Source: Streptomyces venezuelae (lineage in GTDB: Bacteria > Actinomycetota > Actinomycetes > Streptomycetales > Streptomycetaceae). Taken from it: a stretch of 64,000 nt of DNA. Location of the stretch: the NCBI RefSeq assembly GCF_008642275.1, contig NZ_CP029189.1, positions 6,182,001 through 6,246,000 of the forward strand, in the 5' to 3' direction. Shown here one piece after another: positions 35,398 to 48,628 of this stretch. The notes under the pieces are model-generated. The model was not told the origin of the DNA. It made no database searches and saw only the letters and a list, made by a program, of their open reading frames with translations. A program made the position numbers and the translations under genes. Numbering within the stretch: position 1 is the first letter of the stretch; each line of letters begins with the position of its first letter.

Positions 35398-36398
35398 CAG
35401 CGGCTCGTCTCTCCGAAGAAGTCCGGGATCTCCACCGTGAGGCCCTTCTCGCGGGCCGCGTCGAGGACGTACTGACCGACCGCGAGGTCCAGCACACCCA
35501 GGCCGAACGGGGAGAAGACGAGGCCGCGGTTGGCCTGCGGCTGGGTCCGGCCCCGGAGCACGTCCGCGAGCGTTCCGCTCACGAAGTCCCGGCCCCCGGA
35601 GACCTGTTCGGCCAGATGCGGGGAGGTGTTGGCCTTCATGCAGTGCTCGACGTCGTCGAAGTAGTTCGAGGCGGCGAGGATGACCTCGGGCTGGAAGTCG
35701 CGCAGGGAGATGTTGAGCGCCAGCTGGCCCGGGCGGAGCAGCTGCCCGATGTACGGGGTGCCGGCGGTCGTCGTGGTGATCACCGTCTGGGCGGTCAGCG
35801 CCTCGCTCAGGCTGCCGATCGGCTTCGCCTGGAGACCCAGTTCCTCGGTCGCGAAGCGGGCCAGGTTCTGCGCCGACTCGGCGTGCAGGTCGAAGACCTC
35901 GACGGACTCCAGCGGATAGCCGGTGGCCACCAGGTAGCGCAGGATCGTCCTGGCGATGACACCGGCGCCGATGAACGAGACCCGGCCGTCCGGGGTCACC
36001 CACCGGGCGAACGCCCGCGCCGCCACCGCGGCGGAGGCCGCGGTGCGGACCGCGCTGACGGTGGCCGCTTCCAGCAGCGCCTTCGGGTAGCCGGTGGCGT
36101 AGTCGTTCAGGATCAGGGCCGCCGAAGCCCGCGGGATGCCGTCGGCGACGTTCCCGGGGAAGCTGGAGATCCACTTGATCCCGACGGCGTGGTCCTCGGC
36201 CAGCTCGATCGAGGCGGGCAGGGCGATGATCCGCGCGTCCGGCTTCTCGGGGAAGCGCAGGAAGTAGCTGTCGGGGTTGACCGTCTGGCCCGCGTCGTGA
36301 CGCAGATAGGCGTCCTCGACCAGGTCGACGACCTGGGCCGCGGAGGTGTCGAGGATGTCCTTGACGACCTTGCCGGGCACCACATCAAACGAGAACAT
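35394..36398 (-). CDS. SbnB-like N-(2-amino-2-carboxyethyl)-L-glutamate dehydrogenase
   Basis: A 334-residue protein of the ornithine cyclodeaminase/mu-crystallin family. The Rossmann glycine motif is VSFIGAGVIARTIL (about 139-152), and the N-terminal GIKWISSFPGN segment holds the substrate-binding Lys. Paired with the SbnA-like enzyme it is expected to split the Ser-Glu adduct oxidatively with NAD, giving L-2,3-diaminopropionate and 2-oxoglutarate, as in staphyloferrin B synthesis. The start overlaps the SbnA-like stop by 14 bases. Confidence 0.9.
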   Translation of the reverse strand: MFSFDVVPGKVVKDILDTSAAQVVDLVEDAYLRHDAGQTVNPDSYFLRFPEKPDARIIALPASIELAEDHAVGIKWISSFPGNVADGIPRASAALILNDYATGYPKALLEAATVSAVRTAASAAVAARAFARWVTPDGRVSFIGAGVIARTILRYLVATGYPLESVEVFDLHAESAQNLARFATEELGLQAKPIGSLSEALTAQTVITTTTAGTPYIGQLLRPGQLALNISLRDFQPEVILAASNYFDDVEHCMKANTSPHLAEQVSGGRDFVSGTLADVLRGRTQPQANRGLVFSPFGLGVLDLAVGQYVLDAAREKGLTVEIPDFFGETSRW

Positions 36399-37386
36399 CG
36401 AGTTCCTCCTCGGGTAGCTGCTGATCGGTGAGCGGGGCCTTGTCCAGGCCTCGCTCGGCCACCCACGTGTCGTCGTATACGGAGTTCAGGTAGCGCTCGC
36501 CCAGGTCCGGGGAGATCGCCACCACGGTCGCGTCGGGCGGGATCCCGGGGGCCAGCCGGCGGATGCCGGCCAGGACCGTGCCGGTCGAGCCGCCCGTGAG
36601 CAGCCCGGAGCTCCTGGCCAGCCAGCGGCATTCGCGCACCGTTTCCCACTCGGGGATCAGCAGGACCTCGTCGGGCGCCTGGTTGTCGAGGATCGGAGGA
36701 CGCTGGCTGGTTCCGAGCCCTGGGATGTGCCGAGGGCCCGAGGTTGGCTGGAAGTTGACCGAACCGGCGGTGTCGACCGCGATGATCCGGGTCTGCGGGC
36801 TGCGGCGGCGGAAGTAGTCGATGCAGCCCATCAGCGTGCCGCCGGTGCCCACCCCCAGGAAGAGGTAGTCGACCTCCCCGAACTCCCTCAGCACCGAGGG
36901 CGCGGTGGCCTGCTCGTGCGCCGTGGGGTTCGTCGGATTCTCGTACTGGTTGAGCCAGTACACATGAGGATCGTCGGCCTGCAGCTGCTGGATGTAGGAA
37001 ATCCTGGAGCCCAGATAACCACCGTTGTCGTCGCGCTCGGTGATCATCACGACCTCCGCCCCGAGGGCACGCATGATGGCCACGGCCGTCGCGTTGGAAT
37101 TCGGGTCGGTCACCAGCGTCAGCCGGTAGTTCTTCGCCGCGCAGATGACGGCGAGGGAGATTCCCAGATTTCCGGAGGTGGACTCGATGAGCCGCATGTT
37201 CGCCAGATCCGCGCCCGAGTTCTCCGCGGAGTGGATCAGTCCCCGGGCGGTCTTCATCTTGACCGAACCGCCGGGGTTGAATCCCTCGACCTTCAAGTAG
37301 AGCCGGTTCAGGCCTTCGAGCCCCGAGACCCGGAGATATATGTCATCCAGGATAAGGTCATGGACATGCTCAGCAATCAACGTCAT
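36385..37386 (-). CDS. SbnA-like PLP synthase for diaminopropionate
   Basis: A 333-residue cysteine-synthase-fold enzyme. The PLP Lys43 is in NPGGSVKMKTA, the substrate loop is ESTSGNLGIS, and the phosphate cradle is GVGTGGT. Length and pairing with an SbnB-like gene point to SbnA, which joins O-phospho-L-serine and L-glutamate into N-(2-amino-2-carboxyethyl)-L-glutamate. A plain cysteine synthase is less likely given the operon. It starts 25 bases after the carB stop. Confidence 0.9.
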   Translation of the reverse strand: MTLIAEHVHDLILDDIYLRVSGLEGLNRLYLKVEGFNPGGSVKMKTARGLIHSAENSGADLANMRLIESTSGNLGISLAVICAAKNYRLTLVTDPNSNATAVAIMRALGAEVVMITERDDNGGYLGSRISYIQQLQADDPHVYWLNQYENPTNPTAHEQATAPSVLREFGEVDYLFLGVGTGGTLMGCIDYFRRRSPQTRIIAVDTAGSVNFQPTSGPRHIPGLGTSQRPPILDNQAPDEVLLIPEWETVRECRWLARSSGLLTGGSTGTVLAGIRRLAPGIPPDATVVAISPDLGERYLNSVYDDTWVAERGLDKAPLTDQQLPEEELDVLV

Positions 37387-37411
37387 TCCCGAAGCGAGTA
37401 GGGATGGTGCC

Positions 37412-40731
<3,320 letters not shown>

Positions 40732-40732
<1 letters not shown>

Positions 40733-41856
40733 CAGCGGTCCCCGCTCATCAGTGTGGTGAACTCGTCGAAGAGGGCGGCCGCGTCGTGCGGACCGGCCGC
40801 TGCCTCCGGGTGGTACTGGACGGAGAAGGCGGGGACGTCCAGGCAGCGCAGACCTTCCACGGCACCGTCGTTGGGGCAGTGGTGGGACACCATCGCCCGG
40901 CCGAAGGGGGTGTCGAAGCGCTCTCCGGCCTCCCCCTCCACCGCGAAACCGTGGTTCTGCGAGGTGATCGACACCCGGCCGTCGACCGAGTCGATCACCG
41001 GGATGTTGATGCCGCGGTGCCCGTAGCGCATCTTGTACGTCTCGCGCCCCAGCGCCCGGCCGAGGATCTGGTTCCCGAAGCAGATGCCGAAGAGCGGGAT
41101 GCGCCGCTCCAGCACCGCGCGGGTCAGGGCGACCGCCTCCGTCATCGCGGACGGGTCACCCGGGCCGTTGGACAGGAACACCCCGTCCGGCTCGGTCTCC
41201 AGGATCTGCTCCAGCGAGCTGGACGCGGGCAGGACGTGCGTCTCGATCCCGCGGTCGGCCAGCATGCGCAGGGTGTTCGTCTTCACCCCGAGGTCCAGCG
41301 CCGCCACGCGGAACCGACGGGTCCCGACGGCCGGCCGGACGTAGGGCTGTGCGGTGCTGACCTGGGCGGCCAGATTGGCGCCGGTCATCGGCGGAGCGGT
41401 CAGCACCTGCTCCGTCATGGCGTCCAGGTCGGTCAGCGCGTCTCCGGAGAACACCCCGGCGCGCATCACTCCGCTCTCACGGAGGTGACGGGTCAGGGCC
41501 CGGGTGTCGACCTCGGCGATGCCGACGACACCCTGCTGCACCAGCTCGTCCGAGAGTTCCCGCCGGGAGCGCCAGTTGGAGGCGGTCCGGGAGGGGTCGC
41601 GTACCACGTAGCCGGCCACCTGTATCCGGGCCGATTCGTCGTCCTCGTCGTTCCACCCCGTGTTCCCGATCTGCGGGGAGGTCTGCACCACGATCTGACC
41701 GCGATAAGAAGGATCGGTCAGCGTTTCCTGATATCCCGTCATTCCGGTCTGGAAGACGACTTCCCCGAGTGAACGTCCAAGGGCCCCGAATTCCCTGCCC
41801 CAGAATAACTTTCCATTCTCCAGAACCAGTGCGGCCCGTGATGCGGACACACTCAT
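40732..41856 (-). CDS. carA: Carbamoyl-phosphate synthase small subunit, cluster copy
   Basis: A 374-residue glutaminase subunit. The N-terminal domain (1-150) is typical. The class I amidotransferase domain has Cys259 in FGICFGNQ and the His349/Glu351 pair in QYHPE. It supplies ammonia to CarB for carbamoyl phosphate. As the first enzyme gene of the biosynthetic operon it points to a high demand for carbamoyl phosphate by the cluster's carbamoyltransferase. No pyrimidine or arginine genes are adjacent. Confidence 0.93.
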
Positions 41857-41911
41857 CCTTCCCCCTCCCAGCCGTCAACGGTATTCGCTCCAGCCATGCT
41901 GGAGGGGACTG

Positions 41912-42118
41912 CTAGTAAGTGCGGCCGGAGTCCGAGCCGACGATGTTCCAGCCGACGTCGAAGGCCGGCTGGCGGACGCCCGGAACAGGAGCGGCCGACG
42001 CGTGCGCGGCTGTCGTGCCGGCAGCCACCGCCGTGGCGGCGAAGGTTGCCGCCAGCAGGGCGAAAAGTGGCCGGGCAGCGGTGCCACCGCGGCGAGATCC
42101 GGAACTGTAGCGGCTCAT
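41912..42118 (-). CDS. Small secreted peptide upstream of carA
   Basis: A 68-residue open frame with a good ribosome binding site (GGCAGGA six bases before ATG 42118) on the operon strand. The N-terminus is basic (SRYSSGSRRGG), then comes a hydrophobic Ala-rich core and a probable signal peptidase site near AHA. The predicted mature peptide is only about 28 residues, starting APVPGVRQPAFDVGW and ending SDSGRTY. It has no Cys. I do not recognise it. A signalling peptide, an immunity factor or a precursor are all possible. Confidence 0.65.
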   Translation of the reverse strand: MSRYSSGSRRGGTAARPLFALLAATFAATAVAAGTTAAHASAAPVPGVRQPAFDVGWNIVGSDSGRTY

Positions 42119-42748
42119 GACAATCCTGCCTTCGTAAAAGGTCGGCCGACGAGGGCCGGAACCATGAGGTTATGAACGTCCTTGGTGGTGCGACGTGGAG
42201 ATTTGTGGCGCCTTTCGGTGGCGCCTGCTCCCGTCGGGGTCGGCGGCACGGCCCGATCGGTCTCCCGGACGGCGGTCGTCCGCACGAGGGCCTGCCGGAG
42301 CCCCGTCGGGCGCCGCGGCGTCGTCGGCCCGTGGGGCCTTCCGGCCCCGGAGGGACCGCCGGCCCACGTCGTGAGGACCGTCCGCATGCGGGGCCTCGAA
42401 CCTCGGGCAGGGCTAGGACCGACAGCCATGGGTGGCTCGGCCGCCGGCAGCAGCATCACATGGCGGCATATGGGTCATTTGGTCAGATCACCCAATTCAA
42501 GCCATGATCCCAATTCAAGCCACGGTCCAAAAAATCCATCAGAACTTTCCCCACAGATGTATCCGGCCAGTGCGTCGCCGTCCTTGGCTCCATCTGGTTA
42601 CGAGTCTCCAGCACGTCATAGGCCGTGGGAAAGATCCACGACGGTTCAGGTAGTCGCATTGCTAGAATTGGAGGCATCTCGCTTGGCACACTTCAGGCGG
42701 CGATGAGCTGCCCTTGCGTTGCACGGACCCTGGGGGGGATGACCGTTG
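42119..42748. other. AT-rich divergent control region of the biosynthetic cluster
   Basis: This 630-base spacer separates the peptide/carA operon from the divergent LuxR-type gene. The half next to the operon (42170-42430) is GC-rich and holds no gene I trust. The half from about 42460 to 42680 is much richer in A/T than the rest of the window and lacks third-position GC bias. It contains 14-base direct repeats. It should hold both divergent promoters. Confidence 0.6.
42491..42522. repeat. Two 14-bp direct repeats, 18-bp period
   Basis: CCCAATTCAAGCCA occurs at 42491-42504 and 42509-42522. The period is slightly under two helical turns, and the site lies in the divergent spacer, so it may bind a tandem regulator. 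Confidence 0.75.
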
Positions 42749-43627
42749 ATGACGAGCAGGTCAGACAGTGTTGGTACGGGTGTTGGTACGGGTGCGCCCC
42801 GAGGCGGGTCCGCGCACGCCGCGCACGCCGCGGACGAAGGGTCGACGGAACGGGACAGCTTGCGGGGCATCGCGGAGACCCTCGCCGAACTGTCGCGCCG
42901 GGTCCAGAATCAGGCCAACCGCGACGACCGGGTCGTATACGAATTAGACCCACGGCCCGCCGTCGGCCTGGGGGTGGTGAACCTCCACGGGCTGCCGGCG
43001 ATCAACGCGGCCATCCGCGCCAGCCTGGCCGGCGCCCGGTCGGAGATCCTGACGGCCCAGCCGGACGGACCACGTCCGAAGGAGGTCCTGGACGCGGCCC
43101 TGGAGTCGGTGCGCTTCCAGGTCGGCAACGGCATCAGCATGCGGACGATCTACCAGCACTCGGCCCGCTTCGACGAGGCGACCAAGTCCTACGTCCGCGC
43201 CGTGATGGGCTACGGCGCCAAGGTCCGGACCCTGACGGAGTTCTTCGACCGGCTGATCATCATCGACGGCTCCACCGCGTTCATCGCGGCCAACGCCGAG
43301 CGCACCGTCGCCGCCGTGATCACGGAACCCGCCGTGGTGCGCTTCCTCATCGACGTCTTCGAGCGCTCCTGGGACCGCGCCGCGCCCTTCCCCTTCGTCC
43401 CCAACTACGCAGCACAGGCGGCGTCCGAAGTGATCTCGCCGATCCGGGCCACCATCCGGCAGCTGCTGGCGGAGGGACACTCGGACAAGGTGATCGCACG
43501 CCGACTGGGCATCAGCGAGCGTTCGCTCCAAGCCCATATCGCCCACATCAAGGAGAACCTCGGGGCGAAGAACCGCACCCACCTCGGCTACCTGCTCGGC
43601 CACGCCGAGGCCTCTCCGACCTGCTGA
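42749..43627 (+). CDS. LuxR-type HTH regulator with PLD/TrmB-like sensor domain
   Basis: A 292-residue cytosolic regulator. Residues 60-215 look like the phospholipase-D-like sensor of TrmB-type regulators (ARSEILTAQPDG, RTLTEFFDRLIIIDG), without HKD catalytic residues. The C-terminal 60 residues form a LuxR/GerE HTH (IRQLLAEGHSDKVIARRLGI). A run of G lies 10 bases before ATG 42749; a TTG at 42746 is an alternative start. A 12-bp tandem repeat (42769-42792) encodes GVGTGVGTG. It is divergent from the biosynthetic operon and is its likely pathway-specific regulator. Confidence 0.88.
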   Translation: MTSRSDSVGTGVGTGAPRGGSAHAAHAADEGSTERDSLRGIAETLAELSRRVQNQANRDDRVVYELDPRPAVGLGVVNLHGLPAINAAIRASLAGARSEILTAQPDGPRPKEVLDAALESVRFQVGNGISMRTIYQHSARFDEATKSYVRAVMGYGAKVRTLTEFFDRLIIIDGSTAFIAANAERTVAAVITEPAVVRFLIDVFERSWDRAAPFPFVPNYAAQAASEVISPIRATIRQLLAEGHSDKVIARRLGISERSLQAHIAHIKENLGAKNRTHLGYLLGHAEASPTC

Positions 43628-43687
43628 CGTGGCCGACGGGCCGGCGGGCCGGGGCGGCCGACGGTACGGAACGACGAAGCCGCCGGA

Positions 43688-43735
43688 GGCCGTGGGCCCC
43701 CGCAGTGCCGGCCGGCACTGCGGGGGCCCACGGCC
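43688..43735. terminator. 48-bp perfect palindrome between convergent genes
   Basis: Arms of 24 bases (43688-43711 and 43712-43735) are exact reverse complements with no loop. It lies between the LuxR-type gene and the convergent exporter gene and can stop both transcripts. Confidence 0.85.
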
Positions 43736-43780
43736 GTCTCCCCGCGCACGGGGGAGAGGAGGAGTCCGGGCGGACGGACC

Positions 43781-45196
43781 TCAGGCCTTCCTGCGGAAGC
43801 CCAGGCCGAGGCCCACCAGGACCGCCGCCGCGAGGACGATCGCCGCGTCGACCGCCAGGACCGTGCGCACGCCGTCGAAGAGCGAGGCCCGGGTGGTGGC
43901 CAGGACACCCAGCAGCGGGATGCCGATCGTGATCCCGACCTGCTGGGTGGTGGTGACCAGCCCGGTCGCCAGACCCTGCTGCTCGTCGGGCACACCGCTC
44001 GTCACCACGACCCCGTACGAGATGATCGCGCCGAGGTGGCACATGCTGGCCAGGGAGACGGCCACCGTCGCGAGCAGGGCACCCGACTGCGTGCCCACGC
44101 CGAGCAGGGCGAGGCCCAGCAGGCCCTGGCCGAGCAGCGAGCCGACCAGCGTGCGGCGGGCGCCGAAGCGGCCGATGACCTTCGGCACGTACGACCCGGC
44201 GACGACGGAGGCGAGGCCCTGGACACCGAAGACCAGGCCCGTCCGGAAGGACGACAGCCCCAGCGTCTCCTGGAGGTACAGCGTCAGCACGAACACGACC
44301 GTCGACATCATCGAGAACGTCACCAGACCACCGGCGTTGCCCCAGGCGACCGTGCGCCGCTTCAGCATCGGCAGCGAGACCAGCGGGGCCGGGGACCTCG
44401 ACTCCACCACCACGAACGCGGTGAGCAGCACCAGCCCGAGCACCAGCGTGCCCCAGACGTCCGCGTCACCGAAGCCGCGCCCGGCCGCCGTCGACAGGGC
44501 GTAGATCAGCGCGAGCAGACCGGCGGTGACGGTCACGGCCCCGGGCACGTCCAGCCGCGGCCGCTCCGCGTTGCGCGACTCCGGCAGCAGCCCCGGAGCC
44601 ATGACCAGCACGACCACCGAGGCCACCGCGAGCAGACCCATCGTGGAACGCCAGCCCAGGGTGTCGGTCATGACACCGCCGAGCACCATGCCGACGGTGA
44701 AGCCGAGCGACAGCAGGGTGCCGGAGATACCGAGAGCCCTGTCGCGCAGCGGGCCCTCGGGGAAGGTCGTCGTCAGCAGGGACATGCCGGTGGGCACGAT
44801 GACCGCCGCGCCCAGGCCCTGCAGGGCGCGCCCGGTCAGGAAGGAGGCCGGATCCCAGGCGAGGGTCGCGAGCAGGGAGGCGGTGCCGAAGAGGGCGAGG
44901 CCGGTGAGGAAGAGCTTCTTGCGGCCGTACAGGTCGGCGATCCGGCCGAAGAGGAGCAGGAAACCACCGGACGGCAGGGCGAAGGCGGTGATGGCCCACT
45001 GGAGGGCGGACCGGTCGAGACCCAGGTCCTCGCCGAGCACCGGCAGGGCCACGTTCAGTACGGAGAAGTCGAGCGCCACCATGAACTGGGCGGCGCAGAG
45101 CACGAAAAGAACCAGTCGGGCCCGGCCGGAGAGCCGGTCGTTCGCGGGGGCCGCCGTGTGCGGCCCGGAGGTCGTTGTCTGTGTGTCGATCGCCAT
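43781..45196 (-). CDS. DHA2-family MFS multidrug exporter (14 TM)
   Basis: A 471-residue membrane protein with about 14 hydrophobic segments. It has the MFS loop GRIADLYGRKKLFL and the antiporter motif region GAAVIVPTGMSLL. DHA2 exporters expel drugs using the proton gradient. ATG 45196 has GAGGG eight bases upstream. It is divergent from an XRE-type regulator, its probable controller, and may be a second exporter for the cluster, though a strong terminator separates them. Confidence 0.9.
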   Translation of the reverse strand: MAIDTQTTTSGPHTAAPANDRLSGRARLVLFVLCAAQFMVALDFSVLNVALPVLGEDLGLDRSALQWAITAFALPSGGFLLLFGRIADLYGRKKLFLTGLALFGTASLLATLAWDPASFLTGRALQGLGAAVIVPTGMSLLTTTFPEGPLRDRALGISGTLLSLGFTVGMVLGGVMTDTLGWRSTMGLLAVASVVVLVMAPGLLPESRNAERPRLDVPGAVTVTAGLLALIYALSTAAGRGFGDADVWGTLVLGLVLLTAFVVVESRSPAPLVSLPMLKRRTVAWGNAGGLVTFSMMSTVVFVLTLYLQETLGLSSFRTGLVFGVQGLASVVAGSYVPKVIGRFGARRTLVGSLLGQGLLGLALLGVGTQSGALLATVAVSLASMCHLGAIISYGVVVTSGVPDEQQGLATGLVTTTQQVGITIGIPLLGVLATTRASLFDGVRTVLAVDAAIVLAAAVLVGLGLGFRRKA

Positions 45197-45286
45197 GGCC
45201 ACCACCCTCGTGGCCGGGGAATGCCCGTGCGGAGTGGGAACTTATCCTGTTGGCGGCACCACCAGGCAGCCGGACAGGGGGACTCA

Positions 45287-46159
45287 GTGGCCACACCGAC
45301 CGCGGAACACAGGCGGCCCGAACTACGCGAGTTCCTGATGAGCAGACGGGCCAGGGTCACCCCGGCCGAGGCCGGACTGCCGGACGGGGGCGCCCGTCGG
45401 CGCACCCCGGGGCTGCGCCGCGAGGAGGTGGCCGTGCTCGCCGGGGTGGGGGTCTCCTGGTACCAGTGGCTGGAACAGGGCCGCGCCATCACGGTGTCCG
45501 GGCAGGTGCTGGACGCCGTGGGCCGGGTGCTGAAGCTGACCAGCGCCGAGCGCCGGCACCTGTACGTACTCGCCGGACTCAACCCGCCGGCCCTGGAGGT
45601 GGCCCCGGGGGAGCGGGGCAACTGCGACGGCCTCAGGCGGCTCATCGAGGCCTGGATGCCGTTTCCCGCGCACATCATGGACCGGTACTGGAACACCGTG
45701 ATGTACAACGACGCAGCCTCGCTGGTCCTCGGGATGCGCCCCGAGATCGTGCAGAACTGCCTGATCGCCTTCTTCACCGACCCCATCTACCGTTCCCGCT
45801 CCCCGCACTGGCCGGAGACCGCCCGCATGGTGGTCGCCCAGTTCCGGGCGGCCTGCTCGGAGAGCCCGCACGACGAGGGCTTCCGGGCCGTGATCGAGGA
45901 GGCCCGGGAGCTCAGCCCGGAGTTCACCGAACTGTGGGAGCGGGGCGACGTACTGCCCGGGGGACAGCTGGAGAAACAGATCGAGCACCCGGTCACCGGG
46001 ACGCTGTACGTGGAGACCACACAGCTGCGGGTGCCGGCCCGCCCCGATCTGGCGATCGTGCTCCACACGCCGCTGCCGGGCACCGGCACCGCCGAGAAGC
46101 TGGAGTGGCTGACCTCTGCGGAAGGCCGGCGCGGATCGATGATGCCGGTGGCCGGCTGA
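45287..46159 (+). CDS. XRE-family regulator with MmyB-like C-terminal domain
   Basis: A 290-residue protein. The N-terminal HTH (about 10-85) contains RRTPGLRREEVAVLAGVGVSWYQWLEQGR, the hallmark of the Streptomyces MmyB-type group. The C-terminal domain (105-270) is PAS-like and binds a small ligand, a fatty acid in the one structurally known family member. GGGGGA precedes GTG 45287. These regulators typically control the adjacent divergent oxidoreductase or exporter gene, here the DHA2 exporter. Confidence 0.9.
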   Translation: MATPTAEHRRPELREFLMSRRARVTPAEAGLPDGGARRRTPGLRREEVAVLAGVGVSWYQWLEQGRAITVSGQVLDAVGRVLKLTSAERRHLYVLAGLNPPALEVAPGERGNCDGLRRLIEAWMPFPAHIMDRYWNTVMYNDAASLVLGMRPEIVQNCLIAFFTDPIYRSRSPHWPETARMVVAQFRAACSESPHDEGFRAVIEEARELSPEFTELWERGDVLPGGQLEKQIEHPVTGTLYVETTQLRVPARPDLAIVLHTPLPGTGTAEKLEWLTSAEGRRGSMMPVAG

Positions 46160-46290
46160 GTCCCGGACCCCGGGGAGTGCCCCCGGGCCCGGCGGCCCCG
46201 GGCCCGGTTCACCCGACGGACACCCGGTGTCCGGCTGCCGCTATGGGAACGGCGGTGGGGTTTGTCGGTCGGGCGTGCTTTGCTGGAGAC

Positions 46291-47115
46291 ATGATCGATG
46301 AGTTCCTGGCCCAAGGCCTGCCCGATGTGGAAGAGGCCGTCCGCAAGGCGGCGGCGATCGAGATCATGCCGAGATTCAGGCAGCTCGCCGAGCACGAGGT
46401 CGACGAGAAGAACGGCCCGCACGACCTGGTGACCGTGGCCGACCGCAAGGCCGAGGAACACCTCACGGCCGCCCTGACGCGGCTGCTGCCCGGCTCCGCC
46501 GTGGTCGGCGAGGAGGCCGTGCACGCCGACCCCACGGTGTACGCGGCGCTGCGCGCGGACGCCCCGGTGTGGATCGTCGACCCCGTCGACGGCACCCGTC
46601 AGTTCGTGAACGGGGACCCCGGCTTCTGCACCCTGGTCGCCCTGGCCGTGCGCGGGGAGATCCTCGCCTCCTGGACCTACGCCCCGGCGCTGGAGGAGCT
46701 GGCGACGGCCGTCCGCGGGCAGGGCGCGTACGTCAACGGCGAGCGGATCCGCAGCGGTTCGCCGGAGCCGGGCGCCGCGCTGCGGGTCGCCACCGCCCAC
46801 CCGCTCTACACCAGTGACGAGGAGAAGCGGACGCTGGCCCGCCTGGACGTCCCCGGCGTCGCGCCCCGCCCCTGCGGCTCGGCCGGCCTGGAGTACCTGA
46901 AGGTGGCCCGCGGCGAGATGGACGGCCTGGCCTTCAGCTGGCCCTCGGCCTGGGACCACGCGGCCGGGCTGCTGCTGGTCGCCGAGGCCGGTGGCACCCA
47001 GAGCACGGTCGACGGGGTCCCCTTCCGGGTGGACCGGGACAACGCGCTGCCGTTCGCGGTCGGACGGGACGAGGCCACCACCGTGCGCATCCGGGAGCTG
47101 CTCCGGGGCGCCTGA
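46291..47115 (+). CDS. Inositol monophosphatase family protein (HisN/SuhB-like)
   Basis: A 274-residue metal-dependent phosphatase. The metal-binding motifs are [21 protein letters not shown] and [11 protein letters not shown]. It could dephosphorylate histidinol phosphate or inositol phosphate; nothing adjacent decides between them. CTGGAG lies just before ATG 46291. Confidence 0.9.
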   Translation: MIDEFLAQGLPDVEEAVRKAAAIEIMPRFRQLAEHEVDEKNGPHDLVTVADRKAEEHLTAALTRLLPGSAVVGEEAVHADPTVYAALRADAPVWIVDPVDGTRQFVNGDPGFCTLVALAVRGEILASWTYAPALEELATAVRGQGAYVNGERIRSGSPEPGAALRVATAHPLYTSDEEKRTLARLDVPGVAPRPCGSAGLEYLKVARGEMDGLAFSWPSAWDHAAGLLLVAEAGGTQSTVDGVPFRVDRDNALPFAVGRDEATTVRIRELLRGA

Positions 47116-47206
47116 CCGGGCCGGTGCGGTGCGTGCGGGTCGGGGCCGGTCCGCACGGCGGAATATCCTGGGAGCGCAGGCGCCGCCGGAGACGAAGGAG
47201 TCGCAA

Positions 47207-48628
47207 GTGCCGTCGATTCTCGATGTGGTCGTGGTGGGGGCGGGGCCGAACGGGCTGACCGCTGCCGTCGAACTGGCCCGGCGCGGCTTCTCGGTGGCCG
47301 TTTTCGAAGCCGCCGGCACGGTCGGCGGCGGCGCCCGGACCGAGGAGCTCACCCTTCCCGGCTTCCGGCACGACCCCTGCTCGGCGGTGCACCCGCTCGG
47401 CGCCGGCTCGCCGGTCTTCGCCACGATGCCGCTGAAGCGGTACGGACTGGAGTGGCTGCACGCCCCGCTGCCCATGGCGCACCCCTTCGACGACGGCACG
47501 GCAGCGGTCCTGTCCCGCTCGGTCGCGGAGACGGCGGCGTCCTTCGGGCCGCGCGACGCGGGCGCCTACCGGCGCCTGGTCGGCCCGTTCCTCGGCAAAT
47601 GGGACACCCTGGCCCGGGACTTCATGTCCCTGCCGAACACCGCGCTGCCCCGGGACCCGCTCACACTCGCCCGCTTCGGACTCGCCGGACTGCCTCCCTC
47701 CACCTGGCTCCTCAGCCGCTTCCGCGACGAACGGGCCCGCTCGCTCTTCGCGGGCCTCGTGGCCCACGTCATCGCACCGCTCGGCGGGATCGCCACCAGT
47801 GCCGTCGGCCTGGTCTTCGCCCTGGCCGCGCACGCGAACGGCTGGCCGATGCCGCGCGGCGGCTCGCAGTCCGTGTCCGACGCCCTCGCCGGATACCTGC
47901 GCGACCTGGGCGGGACCATCCACACCGGCTTCGAGGTCAAGCGGCTCGACGACCTCCCGCCCGCCCGCACCTACGTCTTCGACACCTCGCCGACCGCGCT
48001 GGCCCGGATCGCCCGCCTGGGGCGCGCGTACGACGGCTACCGGTACGGCGCCTCCGTGTTCAAGCTCGACTACGCGCTGGACGGACCGGTCCCGTGGACG
48101 GCCGAGGCGCCGCGCCGCGCCGGCACCGTCCAGATCGGCCCGCGCACCCGCGACATCGACGCCGCCCTGCAGCTCGCCTCCGGCGGCCGGGCCCCGCGCG
48201 TCCCCTTCCTCATCACCTCGCAGCCCAGCCTCGTCGACCCCGGCCGGGCGCCCGAGGGCAAGCACGTCTTCTGGGCGTACGGACACGTCCCCGCGGGCTG
48301 GGACGGCGATCTCACCGAGGCCGTCGAGTCCCAACTGGAGCGCTTCGCCCCGGGCTTCCGCGACCTGGTGCTGGCCCGCGCCACGGCCGGTCCGCCCCAG
48401 CTCGCCGCCCGCAACCCCAACTACGTCGGCGGGGACATCGCCTGCGGGGCCGCCTCCGGCCTGCAGCTCCTGCTGCGCCCCAAGCTCTCCCTCACCCCGT
48501 ACACGACGGCCCACCCGGCTGTCTTCCTCTGCTCCTCGGCCACCCCGCCGGGCCCGGGTGTGCACGGCATGTCCGGGCACAACGCCGCGAAGGCGGTCTG
48601 GCGGCACCTGCGAAAGGGCTCCCGATGA
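47207..48628 (+). CDS. FAD-dependent oxidoreductase (phytoene-dehydrogenase-like)
   Basis: A 473-residue flavoprotein with an N-terminal dinucleotide fold ([21 protein letters not shown]) and a GGGARTEE segment as in the CrtI/PDS superfamily. No carotenoid genes are nearby, so its substrate is open. GAAGGAG precedes the GTG at 47207, and TATCCT (47163-47168) is a possible -10. Its stop overlaps the macrodomain gene by four bases. Confidence 0.88.
   Translation: MPSILDVVVVGAGPNGLTAAVELARRGFSVAVFEAAGTVGGGARTEELTLPGFRHDPCSAVHPLGAGSPVFATMPLKRYGLEWLHAPLPMAHPFDDGTAAVLSRSVAETAASFGPRDAGAYRRLVGPFLGKWDTLARDFMSLPNTALPRDPLTLARFGLAGLPPSTWLLSRFRDERARSLFAGLVAHVIAPLGGIATSAVGLVFALAAHANGWPMPRGGSQSVSDALAGYLRDLGGTIHTGFEVKRLDDLPPARTYVFDTSPTALARIARLGRAYDGYRYGASVFKLDYALDGPVPWTAEAPRRAGTVQIGPRTRDIDAALQLASGGRAPRVPFLITSQPSLVDPGRAPEGKHVFWAYGHVPAGWDGDLTEAVESQLERFAPGFRDLVLARATAGPPQLAARNPNYVGGDIACGAASGLQLLLRPKLSLTPYTTAHPAVFLCSSATPPGPGVHGMSGHNAAKAVWRHLRKGSR

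Noticed and set aside
42170..42460. Several short frames in the divergent spacer
   Set aside because: No ribosome binding sites, no consistent codon bias, and Arg/Pro/Gly-rich composition as expected of chance frames.
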